Source: Chlorokybus atmophyticus
Taxonomy: Eukaryota > Streptophyta > Chlorokybophyceae > Chlorokybales > Chlorokybaceae
Assembly: GCA_009103225.1 (NCBI GenBank)
Contig: RHPI01002112.1
Location: forward strand, 397,054-446,633
DNA: 49,580 nt
Reading direction: 5' to 3'
Shown: in pieces, positions 24,728-34,780 of the stretch
Layout: the number at the start of each line of letters is the position of its first letter
Position numbering within the stretch: position 1 is the stretch's first letter
Translations under genes and position numbers: made by a program
The notes under the pieces: generated by a model
Told to the model about the DNA's origin: nothing
The model's database searches: none
The model's input: only the letters and a program-made list of their open reading frames with translations

Positions 24728-27152
24728 TACACACCTACTTCTCGATTGTACTTTCCAGATACTTCGTGTACAGTTTCTATCTTCATGAGTTCCTGCACAC
24801 GGTTGCCAGCTTTGGGCGCTAGTCCCTGGCACTTGTGCAGCACATCATGTAAGTGTACAAAAGTAGTTCGCAAACGTTACAACCACCTGTGCGGTGCTTC
24901 TGACTTAGCCTGGAGTAGTAGTGGGCTGCTGCTCAGTGGGTAGTAAGGTTCACATTCAGTACCTAGCTGATACTACAGTGTTGGAGAGGTTAGGTAGGCA
25001 ACGCGATACTTGCACTTGTTAGCGCAACAGCTGGTACAGCACTGCAGCAGTGCACTGAATATAACCTCTTCCTCTATGTCTCTGTCTGTCTCTAGTCTAT
25101 GTGTGCATCAGAGCGTGTGTGCGTGTGCGCCTCAAGCATGAGCGCTTGTACACATGCGCCTGTGTGTGTGCCTGCCTGCTGGCTGGCCTGCTCGGAACCG
25201 CCTTCAGCACAGAATGGCCACAACCATGGATGCTGAAGGTGCGTAGGCCATGGAATGCAAGGATAGAGCGGTTTGTGAACAGCCCGCAAAAGAAAGAAAT
25301 CAGTACTGTGACTGCCACATAACGCGACACCACTTGGCAGACAGGCATAACTGCTAGTATGGCAAACCTAGGTGCAGCTCATCGTATCTACAGACAGCTG
25401 TGATGGTTATGATGAGACATCATGAGGTATATTGAAGGATGCACACCATGTCGTGCACAGTCTAGCACCTTACACATTGATATACTCAGTAAAGGTAGGG
25501 GTTAGGTAGCAAGCAAGCGCATGCCTGAGCCCGGTGGTCACGTTGGTGAGTGATTGTTGTGGTGTTGGCATTGCATGTGCGCGTAGATTTACAAGTGCGA
25601 GTTCCGCCTTGCATGTTTTGTACACTACCACGCGCATATCATATATACAACTCATGCACCAACACGCAAACACACCCAGGCACCGGTCAGTCATTGACAT
25701 AGAGTACTCACGGCATAGCAGCAAACACACCAACTCCCACCCATGTATGACACTTACCACAACTGGACTCAAGGGGCTAAGGGGGCTAGCTATGTGCAGT
25801 GCAAGACGCAGCAGCAGCAGGCAGGCGTGGGCGAGATGCAACAAGTAGCCCGTGTGTCAACCTCTCCTCGTATTTAAAATCACAGAGTGGCACGCTCACA
25901 CTCACCTCGGAGGAGATGAAGAGAGGTAAGTAGTGTAGCAGCGACAGCTGCTAACGACGGCAACGATGACATGCGACAGATAAAGATGCTGATGCTGATC
26001 ATGCTGCCACGCCCACAAGCCCCCCACATCATGTTGAACACCACAATGTTAACACTTTATAACTTTAAGGAGTTTGTAAAGGCCGGCTTTGTTGGTTATC
26101 AGGACTACAAGAGCTTTTTAAGCTTGTTAATGCGTGATCAATCGATAATAAAACTCGACGCAATTTACTTAATGACGCCCAAACCACGTCAAGGTTGCCA
26201 CCGTCTTGCAAATGTCTTTAACACATTGACAACGCGCACATTGCGGAGCAGTCTACTCGCGCGTTTTACCATAAACACATCTCATTCTGTTCTGTATAAT
26301 AATTAAAAGTGCAATCACGTGCAATTGGGTCGTTGATACCCCTTGAAAGAGGGGGGCGCGGGGGGAGGGGGGGGACTAGTGTATCACTGTTATAACAATA
26401 TCTTTGCTTTCACCGATAGCATGTGCAGCATTTGGATTTTCTGTAGCAAGGTGTTGGGTGCATTGCAGCGCAGCTGGCTAACCTGATTTGTTGACGGCTA
26501 GTGCATTAAGTGTTTGTTAATAACACACCATCACACGCAACCACATGATTATTCACCTACTTTCACATTGCACAGCCACACCCTCGCAGATATGTACTCG
26601 CACATGTACACTTTAAATGCGTAGTAAACCCCGCAATGCGCCAATACCCACGTTGTCAAATACTAATGTACACATTATCATACTACACTGATCGCTCTCC
26701 GCCGTGGGCCATACAAATAGACCAACATCTTATTGGTCTACTTGTAACATGCGGCAGTTGAACTTGCAAGGAAGTTTTGTGCCTTTTTGGCTGACCTCTT
26801 GTCATCCCTTCCTTCCCAGAATGAATGAATAACATCAGGCTAGCCAGTAAGCATTGTTACGGTACTGCTATGAACTATTCGTTGTAAAAATGATTGCTTA
26901 AGTGGCAGTGACGGAAGCATGATTATAAAGCTCAGCTGTTGCGACGAACGACGGCAAACAGGTACTTGGGGTTTGCATTGAAATCAGACATGCTAAGAAA
27001 TGCAGTTTAAAATTCAAATGTGCGACTTTTACCTATACCGTACTACATCGCGCGTTTCCCGCGCTATTGACGAACTTTGGCAAACTGATGGAAATTAACG
27101 GCTGCTGGGGCCAGTGACGAAAAAAACCAAAGGGTTCAAAGGCCGTCATGAC
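24728..27152. other. intergenic region left of the Harbinger element
   Basis: TG-rich alternating purine-pyrimidine sequence lies at 25095-25175 and a G-rich tract at 26351-26374. A 111-codon frame at 25971-26306 begins with several Met and hydrophobic residues but has no recognisable content. I see no supported gene. Confidence 0.45.
26351..26374 (+). other. G-rich tract able to form a G-quadruplex
   Basis: Three runs of six, six and eight G are separated by CGC and A. The last run can itself be split, giving the four G-tracts needed for a quadruplex. It lies in intergenic AT-rich DNA. Confidence 0.6.
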
Positions 27153-27155
27153 TAA

Positions 27156-27173
27156 GGGTCGTTTCGCACCGGG
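27156..27173 (+). repeat. Harbinger left terminal inverted repeat
   Basis: GGGTCGTTTCGCACCGGG is preceded by the TAA duplication at 27153-27155. It matches the complement of the right end except at the second base. Confidence 0.93.
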
Positions 27174-27702
27174 AGTTCGGTCAGCGGTGTTAGTGTGTCG
27201 CTTAACCCTGGTGTTAGTGACGCTAACACCGAATTTGGTTAACACCGTTTCGCACAGCAGAGTTAGCTGTGTCTGAGTTTATTTTAGCGGTGAACGACGT
27301 CTTAGGGTCGTCTCTGGTCGGTCTGGTTGGGCCTGCTTGGCGGCGGCGGCGGCGGCGTTGTGGTTGTCGTGCAGGGCGAGAGCGGCGGCGGCGGCAGCGG
27401 CCGCGGTGGGTGGGTGTTGAGGTGGGGGTGGACCAGTAGATAAACCGGCTGGTTGGGATAGCAGAGTGCGCTGGCCCAAGCGTGGGCGACTGACTGTGTT
27501 GGGGCACAGTACTGCAGCGTCAATTGCAAGCGGGCGACAACCTGCAGGTACATGTGTATGTGTATGTGCGAAGTTAAGGCTTACAGCATTGACTTGCAGC
27601 ACTGACTTAAGAAGTTGATGGTCATTTGTGGGTAATTGGTTGTGGTGCTGTTTTCAGAGGCACTGCACTGCACTGTCTCATTGGCGTTATTAACTTGCAG
27701 GC

Positions 27703-30288
27703 ATGGTGCCACCCCCAGCGCTCACCATGGTTGTATTTGTCATCCTGCTGCTACTCATCCGACAATGGTATATCACACAACAACGGTTGTTAAGAAGAAT
27801 AGCTCTTCGTCGACGGCAGCGCATGCGTGCAGAGCGTCAAAGTGTATCTAACAGAATGTCACTCATGCTGGCCTTGCAGTGCCGTAATCAACAAGTAGGC
27901 AGTTGGTACGTTTTCCCAAGATGTGTGGCTTGGTTCGACGAGTTTGTGACTGCTGTATGGCCTAGTGAGATGTGGGTTAGACATTTTCGCATGAAGCGGA
28001 GCACCTTTAACAAAGTATGCGAGTTGGTTAGTGGTATTGCTACTGTGGACACCAATGCTAGGCTTGCAATACCATTGCGCAAGCGGGTTGGCATAGCAGT
28101 GTATAGGCTGGCTCATGGGGCAAAGTATGTCACTATTTCAGAGTTATTTGGAGTGGGCGTTAGCACAGTGCACGAGATAGTTATTGCATTTGTAACAAAA
28201 TCAAGAGAGGTCGCGAGCCAGCATGTGTACTTTCCTCCGGACCGCAAGCTGCGGCGTGTGATGGTCAAGTTTGAAAGTGAGAGTGGATTTATAGGCTGTG
28301 CTAGAGCTCTTGACTGCACGCATGTGCGCATCATCAAGCCAAAGATAACGCGACCTGCTGATTACTGGAGCCGGAAGGGGTTTTATAGTGTTGTCATGCA
28401 TGTAACAATGCCAGCTAGTAAATGTGCAATATATGTCTGTGATGTACGTGTTGGCCTGCATTCATTGGCACTGTTACGATTGCAGGCCATTGTGGATCAT
28501 GATGTTCGCTTCTTGGACATCAACGTGGGCTTCCCAGGCAGTGTCCATAACACACGCATCTGGCGTAACTCTGAGTTTTATGCACGAGTACAACGCGGGG
28601 AGTTGTTACAGGCACCGGTAGTGGAGTTACCAATGGGAGACACAATCAAGCCATACTTGTTGGGTAAGCTTATGCGAATAATGTGACACTATCGGATGTG
28701 ATGCAATTGTGCACTGCACTCNNNNNNNNNNNNNNNNNNNNNNNNNNNNNNAAGGTACCTAACGAGATAGTGATCACATTTTATCAAATGTGACACTAAA
28801 TAGGCTTGAATAAGCGGTTCTACAACCATTGGGACTTATTTAAGCTAAAGCACTATAGCCTTTAATAAGCGAGGAACCGTAGAAAAAAGGTATAAAGGTA
28901 TAAGCATATTTAGATACTTATTTATACAAAAAGTGTTATTTAGGTAGCAATAATACCCCTATTATTATTGCTCCCGTTACATTCCCCCCCACTTAGGTTT
29001 TTAATGTCCTCGTCGAACTCAAGTTGATCAGGCTTGATTTTGAGTAATTGTAACCAGTGAGATAGCAGGAAACGACAGGGTGGTAATGAAACTGCACTGC
29101 CAGTCTGTCATAAAATCAAGCCCACAGTTTACGGGACAGGACGTGAATCCCAATAAGCTCAAAGCAACTCGCGGCAGTGCGTAAAATGCCTGACAGGCTC
29201 CCAACTGTTATGTTCTGGGCCATACCCTTTTCATTTCACCAAATAGCGAGTTGCGCGTCCGCGACTATTTAGCTTATGGTTTAATATAGCTTCCACCTCG
29301 TATTCGAGCTCGCTGTCCACCTCAAGTAGCGGTGGTGGAGGCTGTGTTCTACCGTCTGAGCGATAAGGTTTCAACAAGTTCACATGGAACACGTTGTGTA
29401 TACGCACACTTGAGGGGGCAATTGCAGTCGATAAGCGTGCGTACTTACTCTATCAGTGATAGAGAAAGGACCTACCATCGGGGCAGCAACATGCGAGCAC
29501 CCGTACCTTTGATGGTTATGTTCTTTGCGTTGAGCAAAACTTTATCGCCGACATCCAAAGTGGCCATTCCTTGATGTGTATCAGCATAAGCTTTTTGCCT
29601 CGCCTGTGGTTATGACAGACATAGCTTGGCTCGAGCCAAATTTTCTCGCATATCACTGGCAAATTCCTTTGCCGCTGGTATAGTTTGGGCATTGCGAGGT
29701 ACACGCAATGACGCTGGTGTGTTCGGGCGAATCCCGTAATTCCAAAAAAATGGGGTTTCCTTTACACTTTCCTGCCACGCGTTGTTTACAGCGAACTCTG
29801 CCATTGGCAAGTACCTGTCCCAATCAGCATGGTTAGGAGCCACATAGTGGCGAAGCATTGCTTCTAGTATTTGATTTGCTCGCCCCCCCCTCACACACGC
29901 GCGCGCGCTCACAGGTGATGCAGGCTATCCCAATTCCGAGCACATTGTTGCGCCATATCCAAGTGTGCGAGGCAACCAAGCCATGCCAGAGTTTAAGCAT
30001 GTATTCAACTTCAAGCACAGCTCTGCACGTATGTGTGTCGAGCATGCATTTGGGGTGCTCAAAAAGCGGTGGACGCTACTTGGGAGGGAGATCACAAATG
30101 ACTTGCAACACGTCTCCACAATGGTTGTGGCATGTGTGGTATTGCACAACTTTCTGATTGAATGTAAAGAAGATATGCCCGAGGTTGATGATATTATAGA
30201 AGAGGAGGATGACTCGTACATGGATGAAGATGATCAGTTAGATGCACATGATATCAGAGATAGGCTAGCTCAATTGTTTGATGTATAA
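27703..30288 (+). CDS. PIF/Harbinger DDE transposase (HARBI1-like)
   Basis: Three exons, 27703-28401, 28486-28663 and 29915-30288, join in phase to 416 residues. The 84-bp first intron is in frame and open, but removing it restores the family spacing (YSVVMH then [11 protein letters not shown]). The enzyme would cut and rejoin transposon ends in the nucleus. The first catalytic Asp is in [10 protein letters not shown] (about residue 204) and the Glu in [13 protein letters not shown] (about 335). The second Asp, normally in PGSVHD, is Asn here (PGSVHNTR, about 255), a G-to-A change that probably kills catalysis. The N-terminus holds a hydrophobic stretch, then Arg-rich sequence. The C-terminus is very acidic ([14 protein letters not shown]). 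The second intron holds the 30-N gap and a retroelement piece, yet its splice sites (G|GTAAGC, ACAG|GT) are intact. Confidence 0.9.
28722..28751. other. assembly gap (30 N)
   Basis: Thirty unresolved bases separate the transposase intron start from the retroelement fragment, so the left junction of that fragment is not observed. Confidence 0.99.
28752..29883 (-). mobile_element. Ty3/gypsy fragment (LTR part, PPT, chromodomain, integrase C-terminus)
   Basis: These 1132 bp match 34538-35669 of the composite element, with two differences noticed, both in the LTR part. In minus-strand reading the order is integrase C-terminus ([33 protein letters not shown]), chromodomain, polypurine tract next to 28982, then 230 bp of LTR (28752-28981). 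The chromodomain has TGA at 29231-29233, where the family has Trp (YLVKWKGY). The match stops abruptly at 29883 inside the transposase intron, with no LTR terminus or target duplication there. Confidence 0.85.
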
Positions 30289-30293
30289 CCAAA

Positions 30294-32376
30294 CTAAATA
30301 GGAGGGCGCATGACAGCTGCTAATGCCCCAATGGACCTCTCTATGCTGGCATTAGCATCCTTTGCGAGTTCACGCGTGAACTCCATCTCCTCTTTGAACA
30401 TGATTTGCTGAGCACGCATGCGCTCGCGTTCCAAGTCTATCAGCATGATAGTGTTCTGATTGAACGCTGCCACCACCGCATCATTAGCTACTGAACCTTT
30501 ACGCTGGCGTCCGCTTGAGTTCTCCGGTGCTGATGTTCTGTCCGAGTCTGCAACATACATACACTCGGTCATTGCTTACACATGTAAGACAACACAACTT
30601 TATTGCGCACACCTGCATCTGGTTCGGGGCTCGAAGAATCCCAGGCATGTTGCGTGGGATCTGCTGCATGAGAGTTCTTGCGCCCATTCCACAAGGCGTC
30701 ATACAAGGCCGAAGAGTTGAGCAGCAACTGTGATTTCATATTAGCAAGCTTCTTTTCTTCAGCTGTCATCCTGAAGTAGTCTTTGTTTCCACTAGAGGTA
30801 ATGAAGTCGCGTACCTCCATAAACTGAGCCTTGACTGCCTTCCACCTGTTGAGTGACCAGAATCTGATCAGATGTATGTACAAGTGCAATTGTGTGCGTG
30901 AGTGTGCATGCGTGCGCGTGCGCGTGCGTGTGCGTGACTGAGTGTGCAATCTGGTCTATGTGCAAGTGTTTGTGTATAAGTATGCGTGTTCACTTATAGA
31001 CCAAAATCAGATCTGTGTGCAAGTGTGTGCTTGTGTATGAGCGTGCGTGCTGAATCAGATCTGTGTGCAAGTGTTTGTAAACGCATGTGTGTGCGTATGC
31101 AGTCAGATCTGTGTGCAAGTGTTTGTGAATGCGTGTGTGTGCGTATGCAGTCAGATCTGTGCGCAAGTGTTTGTCAATGCGTGTGTGTGCGTATGCAGTC
31201 AGATCTGTGTGCAAGTGTTTGTGACGTTTGTGTATACGTGTGCGCGTGCGTGTGAGTGCGCGTGCTACCCAAGCTACATGCACACCTAAGCACGCACCTA
31301 TTCTTGCATTATAGTAGGGTCCGCGTCCAGTCCAGGTCTTGTTCACCGCACATGGCATACACCTCCGTCCACTTCTGAGGCTGTGACTTAGTTTGTTGAT
31401 AGATGCCGCCCTCCAAGGTCTTGGCATCCATGACATTCCATGCATCAATCATGCACATAGTCTCCTCTACACTCCACTCGGGATCACGAGCTCGCATTGG
31501 CTCGGCATCATTACCCTTGCCGCGCTTGGCCTTCTTGCCTGCCTCGCGTTGACGCCTCTTTTCTTTAATAACTATAGGGCACAAGCATGGTCAGTGCTGC
31601 ACGGTTGACACAATCACTCAATATTTATACTATACTCACTATTCTCCGCCAGCAGTTCGGGGGGGCAGCGAAGGGTGACAGTAGGGCGCAGGTGTCGTGG
31701 AAGTTGAGCGGATGCTGGCTGTTGTGAAGCCGTGCTGTAAGGTTGTCGTGCAGGCATTCCGTCAGCAGGTAGCTCACGTTGCTCTTGTTGTGAATGTTGC
31801 TGCTGATGAGGTGGGTGCTGGTAGCCACTACCGTGGCTATCAAAGTGCTCTGCTGCCATAGATAAGGTTAAGAAGTACGACAAGAGGCAACAGAGGCAGC
31901 AATGTAAAGCATTCAACGGTGGAAGGGATGCACAGTTACCTTGGTTAACATATGCATGTTGAGATTGCTGCTGTTGTGGTTGCTGATAACCGCTTTCCTA
32001 GCTATTATAATGCCCTACAGCCATGCGCATAGTTAACAAGCAGCAAACAAGCAATAGTTCGTATACTGTCAACACTGCAGCAAGCAACAATTGCAGCACA
32101 ATTAACCAACAGAGCAAACGATATTATACAGCAAGTACCTTGATTGGCAAATGTTTGGTGAGGGTGCTGCTGCTGATGTTGTTGATGACAGCCGCTGCCC
32201 TGAGTATCATACTGCCCTGCGCATGCACATGTGCCTAGTTAAGAAGCAAAACACACAGGCAAGCGGACTGCATGCCATCAAAGCAAAATGCTCATGTTAC
32301 CTTGACTAACGTAGTCATAATGTTCATTTAAGGGCGGACCTTGGGCGCCCTGGTTGGGTTGCACATACCCGTCCAT
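30294..32376 (-). CDS. Harbinger Myb/SANT-like DNA-binding partner protein
   Basis: This is the second protein of PIF/Harbinger elements, which carries the transposase to the transposon ends. Supported exons (minus): 32376-32301, 32216-32139, 32014-31940, about 31870-31640, 31571 to about 31340, 30845-30613 and 30547-30294 (stop TAG). The first four exons encode similar Gln/His/Tyr-rich modules (GSGCHQQHQQQHPHQ, SGYQQPQQQQSQHAY, GSGYQHPPHQQQ). The Myb-like region follows: EWSVEETMCMIDAWNVM, then QKWTEVYAMC, then LNRWKAVKAQFMEVRDF. The C-terminal exon is a helical segment (ERERMRAQQIMFKEEMEF). A TAG at 31998-32000 interrupts the third module where its sister module has Gln. The junction between the exons at 31340 and 30845 is not resolved in phase. 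The 5' end may lie further up, near an ATG at 32641. Confidence 0.75.
31008..31247. repeat. 48-bp minisatellite, five copies
   Basis: Units starting CAGATCTGTGTGCAAGTG lie at 31008, 31056, 31104, 31152 and 31200, exactly 48 bp apart. The middle three are nearly identical and the outer two diverged. They lie in an intron of the Myb-like gene and are TG-rich on the plus strand. The tract at 30890-30945 beside them is alternating GT/GC. Confidence 0.9.
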
Positions 32377-32669
32377 ACTGTGCAACACAACTACGCATAA
32401 ATAACATGCTGGCCATCAACTGCGTCGAGTGGCGCAAGCCCACAAACACCATGGATGTTAGTGTTATGCTTGCTTGTAGCCAGGAAAAATATTGCAAACC
32501 TGAACTACAGGGTGCAATGAAGGTGACCAGCTGGCTCTCGGCCGCCGCCAACTTCTCCTCCGCCGCCGCAGCCACCGCCGCCGCCGTATGCTGCACTGGA
32601 AGGCGCTGTGAACTTGTGAAATTGTAACTTACTCCCGCCATGATTTTGGCGGGACGCAGCTAACCCCGA

Positions 32670-32697
32670 GCTAAACCATCAATTTTGATGGTTTAGC
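32670..32697. repeat. perfect 13-bp palindrome in Harbinger subterminal region
   Basis: GCTAAACCATCAA, two bases, then its exact complement. It lies about 150 bp inside the right terminus, among GTTAGC/GCTAAC words that also occur near the left end, so it may belong to the transposase or Myb binding region. Confidence 0.65.
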
Positions 32698-32830
32698 AAC
32701 AGCAGGGCGGCTAACACCGGAGTTAAGCCGACTTGGACTAACTCCGATCGCTAACTCCCGGTGCGAAACCGGACTAGGCGGCTCTTTCGGAGTTAGTCCG
32801 ACGTGGCGGCACTAACTCCGGTCGCTAACA

Positions 32831-32848
32831 CCCGGTGCGAAACGACTC
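32831..32848 (-). repeat. Harbinger right terminal inverted repeat
   Basis: CCCGGTGCGAAACGACTC is followed by TAA at 32849-32851. Read on the minus strand it is GAGTCGTTTCGCACCGGG, matching the left end at 17 of 18 bases. Confidence 0.93.
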
Positions 32849-32851
32849 TAA

Positions 32852-33965
32852 TAGTTAGTAGCACTAACATATAATAAACTTGGAATCATGATCACGTGCT
32901 TCATTCATTATAAAAGGATGACTCTTTTAGGACCCATCGTTACGATGTGTAAGTTATGGCAGAATATTTATTGAGTTGATTGGCATATGAGTGTTTCTTT
33001 GATGTTGGTGAAGTGTTTGTGAGTTTACAGCCCAGACCTGCGCGACATGCCATGGTATTATCAATTGTCCATGCCATAAAACGAAAGAATGAATATGTAA
33101 ATAATATGTAAATAATTAAATAGGTTACATGTGTTCATTTGCAGACATTGATGCTATTGCAAGGCAACTTGCCTCCAATGTGCTTGAGATGGCATGTGCT
33201 ATACACGCTAGATCATGTTACGCTGACAGTGATGGCATGACCTTAAGCTTTCCAAGAGGCTTATTTTCATGCCAACAAATCCATGTACTACTTTTGTAAT
33301 GTACCTCGAGTTTTACTCCCATCGATATATGGCATGTTGCACAAAGCGTAACACTTTTGCCACAACCTCGTAGCCCAAACAGTTCAAGCTTTTGTACTCA
33401 AAAAAATTTGGTTTTCAGCCTAGCGTTAAGGGGTAATTTTGTGGTATTCCATGCATTTCAATTTATTTCCGTTCAAGGTGAGGGCTCGACCTAACCGTTA
33501 TGTGACAAAAGTTTGGGCAAATTGTATATATGATAAAAGATGATGGGCTTAAGCCAAATGCCAATATATCCAACATCACGATGTGCTATAGCATAAGCAC
33601 TTATTCTGAATTGCAGAGGTCGCAATTGTTGCAACATGCACACGTAATGCTAATGTATAAATTTTAAGTGCCACATTATGATTCAAGTTTTTCTCCACAA
33701 TGTCCGTCACATCACGCGCTGCGTTTATAGGCGTGCACACCAATTGTACATCAAGACGCTTGCGGCCGTCGATGCCATCAGAATCAGCGGTGCTTTGCTT
33801 GTTCTTGTAATTTGCATGGAAGCTTTTGTTCGCAATCACCTTCGCGGATGACATGTTGAGAATTGCAATTTTGACGATACACGCAGCGCCACGCAAAGCT
33901 GGTGGGCTCGAACAGATAACACTTTGCATGCATGCGACAGTCGTATGTGTTTAACACCAATCACA
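32852..33965. other. spacer between Harbinger and the composite retroelement
   Basis: AT-rich DNA, about 1.1 kb, with one protein-like frame on the minus strand (listed separately) and no other recognisable content. Confidence 0.5.
33576..33929 (-). CDS. hypothetical ORF, possible fragment
   Basis: A 117-codon frame has hydrophilic, protein-like sequence in its middle (ADSDGIDGRKRLDVQLVC, RDVTDIVEKNLNHNVALK). I see no start context, splice sites or known motif. It could be a remnant of a larger gene or mobile element. The region lies directly beside the retroelement target duplication. Confidence 0.3.
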   Translation of the reverse strand: MQSVICSSPPALRGAACIVKIAILNMSSAKVIANKSFHANYKNKQSTADSDGIDGRKRLDVQLVCTPINAARDVTDIVEKNLNHNVALKIYTLALRVHVATIATSAIQNKCLCYSTS

Positions 33966-33970
33966 CACCT

Positions 33971-34241
33971 TGTAATGGGAGCAATACCAATAGGGGTATT
34001 ATTGCTACCTAGATAACACTTTTTGTATGAATAAGTATCTAAATATGCTTATTTATACCTCTTTTCTACGGTTCCTCGCTTATTATAAGCTATGATGCTT
34101 TATCATAGCTTAAATAAGTCCCAATGGTTGTAGAACCGCTTATTCAAGCCTATTTAGTGTCACATTTGATAAAATGTGATCACTATCTCGTTAGGTACCT
34201 TACGATAGGTATCTTTCGATAGGTACCTTATCGATAGGTAC
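33971..34241 (+). repeat. partial LTR, plus orientation
   Basis: It begins at an LTR terminus (TGTAATGGGAGC) and resembles the first 240 bp of the right LTR, with roughly a dozen differences and short indels. It ends in GGTACC/CGATAGGTACC repeats where the minus-oriented LTR starts. Confidence 0.8.
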
Positions 34242-34767
34242 TGTAACAGCACCACCGTCGCCGGTGATGCCCCTTCGATCTTCTACCCCAACACCCACAC
34301 CGCCTATGACAAGCCTTTCAGCGGCGTGGCCGCCACTGAGCAGAGAACTCAAAGTCAGGTCACATCAGTTTGATGTCACTTTTATATCAAGAGTATATCA
34401 AATATATACCTCTCGATATATAACTCACAACTAGACATCGACCCTACATATAGGGTAGTTAGGAAGTCTAGCGTGAGCCAATCACAGCTCAGATAAGGTA
34501 CCTATCAATAAGGTACCTATCGAAAGATACCTATCAAAAGGTACCTAACGAGATAGTGATCACATTTTATCAAATGTGACACTAAATAGGCTTGAATAAG
34601 CGGTTCTACAACCATTGGGACTTATTTAAGCTAAAGCACTATAGCCTTTAATAAGCGAGGAACCGTAGAAAAAAGGTATAAAGGTATAAGCATATTTAGA
34701 TACTTATTCATACAAAAAGTATTATTTAGGTAGCAATAATACCCCTATTATTATTGCTCCCGTTACA
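34242..34767 (-). repeat. complete LTR, minus orientation (3' LTR)
   Basis: 526 bp running TGTAACAGCACC to GCTCCCGTTACA on the plus strand. It directly abuts a polypurine tract, so for the minus-strand pol it is the 3' LTR. It contains several AGGTACCTATC units, more than the right LTR has. Confidence 0.88.
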
Positions 34768-34780
34768 TTCCCCCCCACTT
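34768..34780 (-). promoter_or_regulatory. polypurine tract
   Basis: On the minus strand it reads GTGGGGGGGAA immediately before the LTR start TGTAACGGG. This is the usual primer for plus-strand DNA synthesis in LTR retroelements. Confidence 0.85.

Larger units (their letters stand above)
27153..32851. mobile_element. complete PIF/Harbinger DNA transposon with nested retroelement fragment
   Basis: The element runs 27156-32848 (5693 bp) and is flanked on both sides by TAA (27153-27155, 32849-32851), the three-base target duplication typical of PIF/Harbinger. Its ends are 18-bp inverted repeats with one mismatch. Inside are the two genes expected of this superfamily: a DDE transposase on the plus strand and a Myb/SANT-like protein on the minus strand, converging with five bases between their stop codons. 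Near both ends the TIR core recurs inward (GTTTCGCAC near 27247, GTGCGAAAC near 32761). A Ty3/gypsy piece and an assembly gap interrupt a transposase intron. Without that piece the element would be about 4.5 kb. Confidence 0.92.

Noticed and set aside
28402-28485. Reading the transposase through without splicing this 84-bp stretch
   Set aside because: It is in frame and open, but it breaks the conserved distance between the catalytic Asp and PGSVH and has clean GT and TGCAG ends.
29332-29574. Identical 80-codon frames at 29332, 35118 (plus) and 37274 (minus)
   Set aside because: They are antisense to the chromodomain and integrase tail of the three retroelement copies; identity comes from the repeat, not from a gene.
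30986-31255. Cys/Val-repeat protein read from the 48-bp repeats
   Set aside because: The frame is open only because the unit length is a multiple of three; the repeats lie in an intron of the Myb-like gene.
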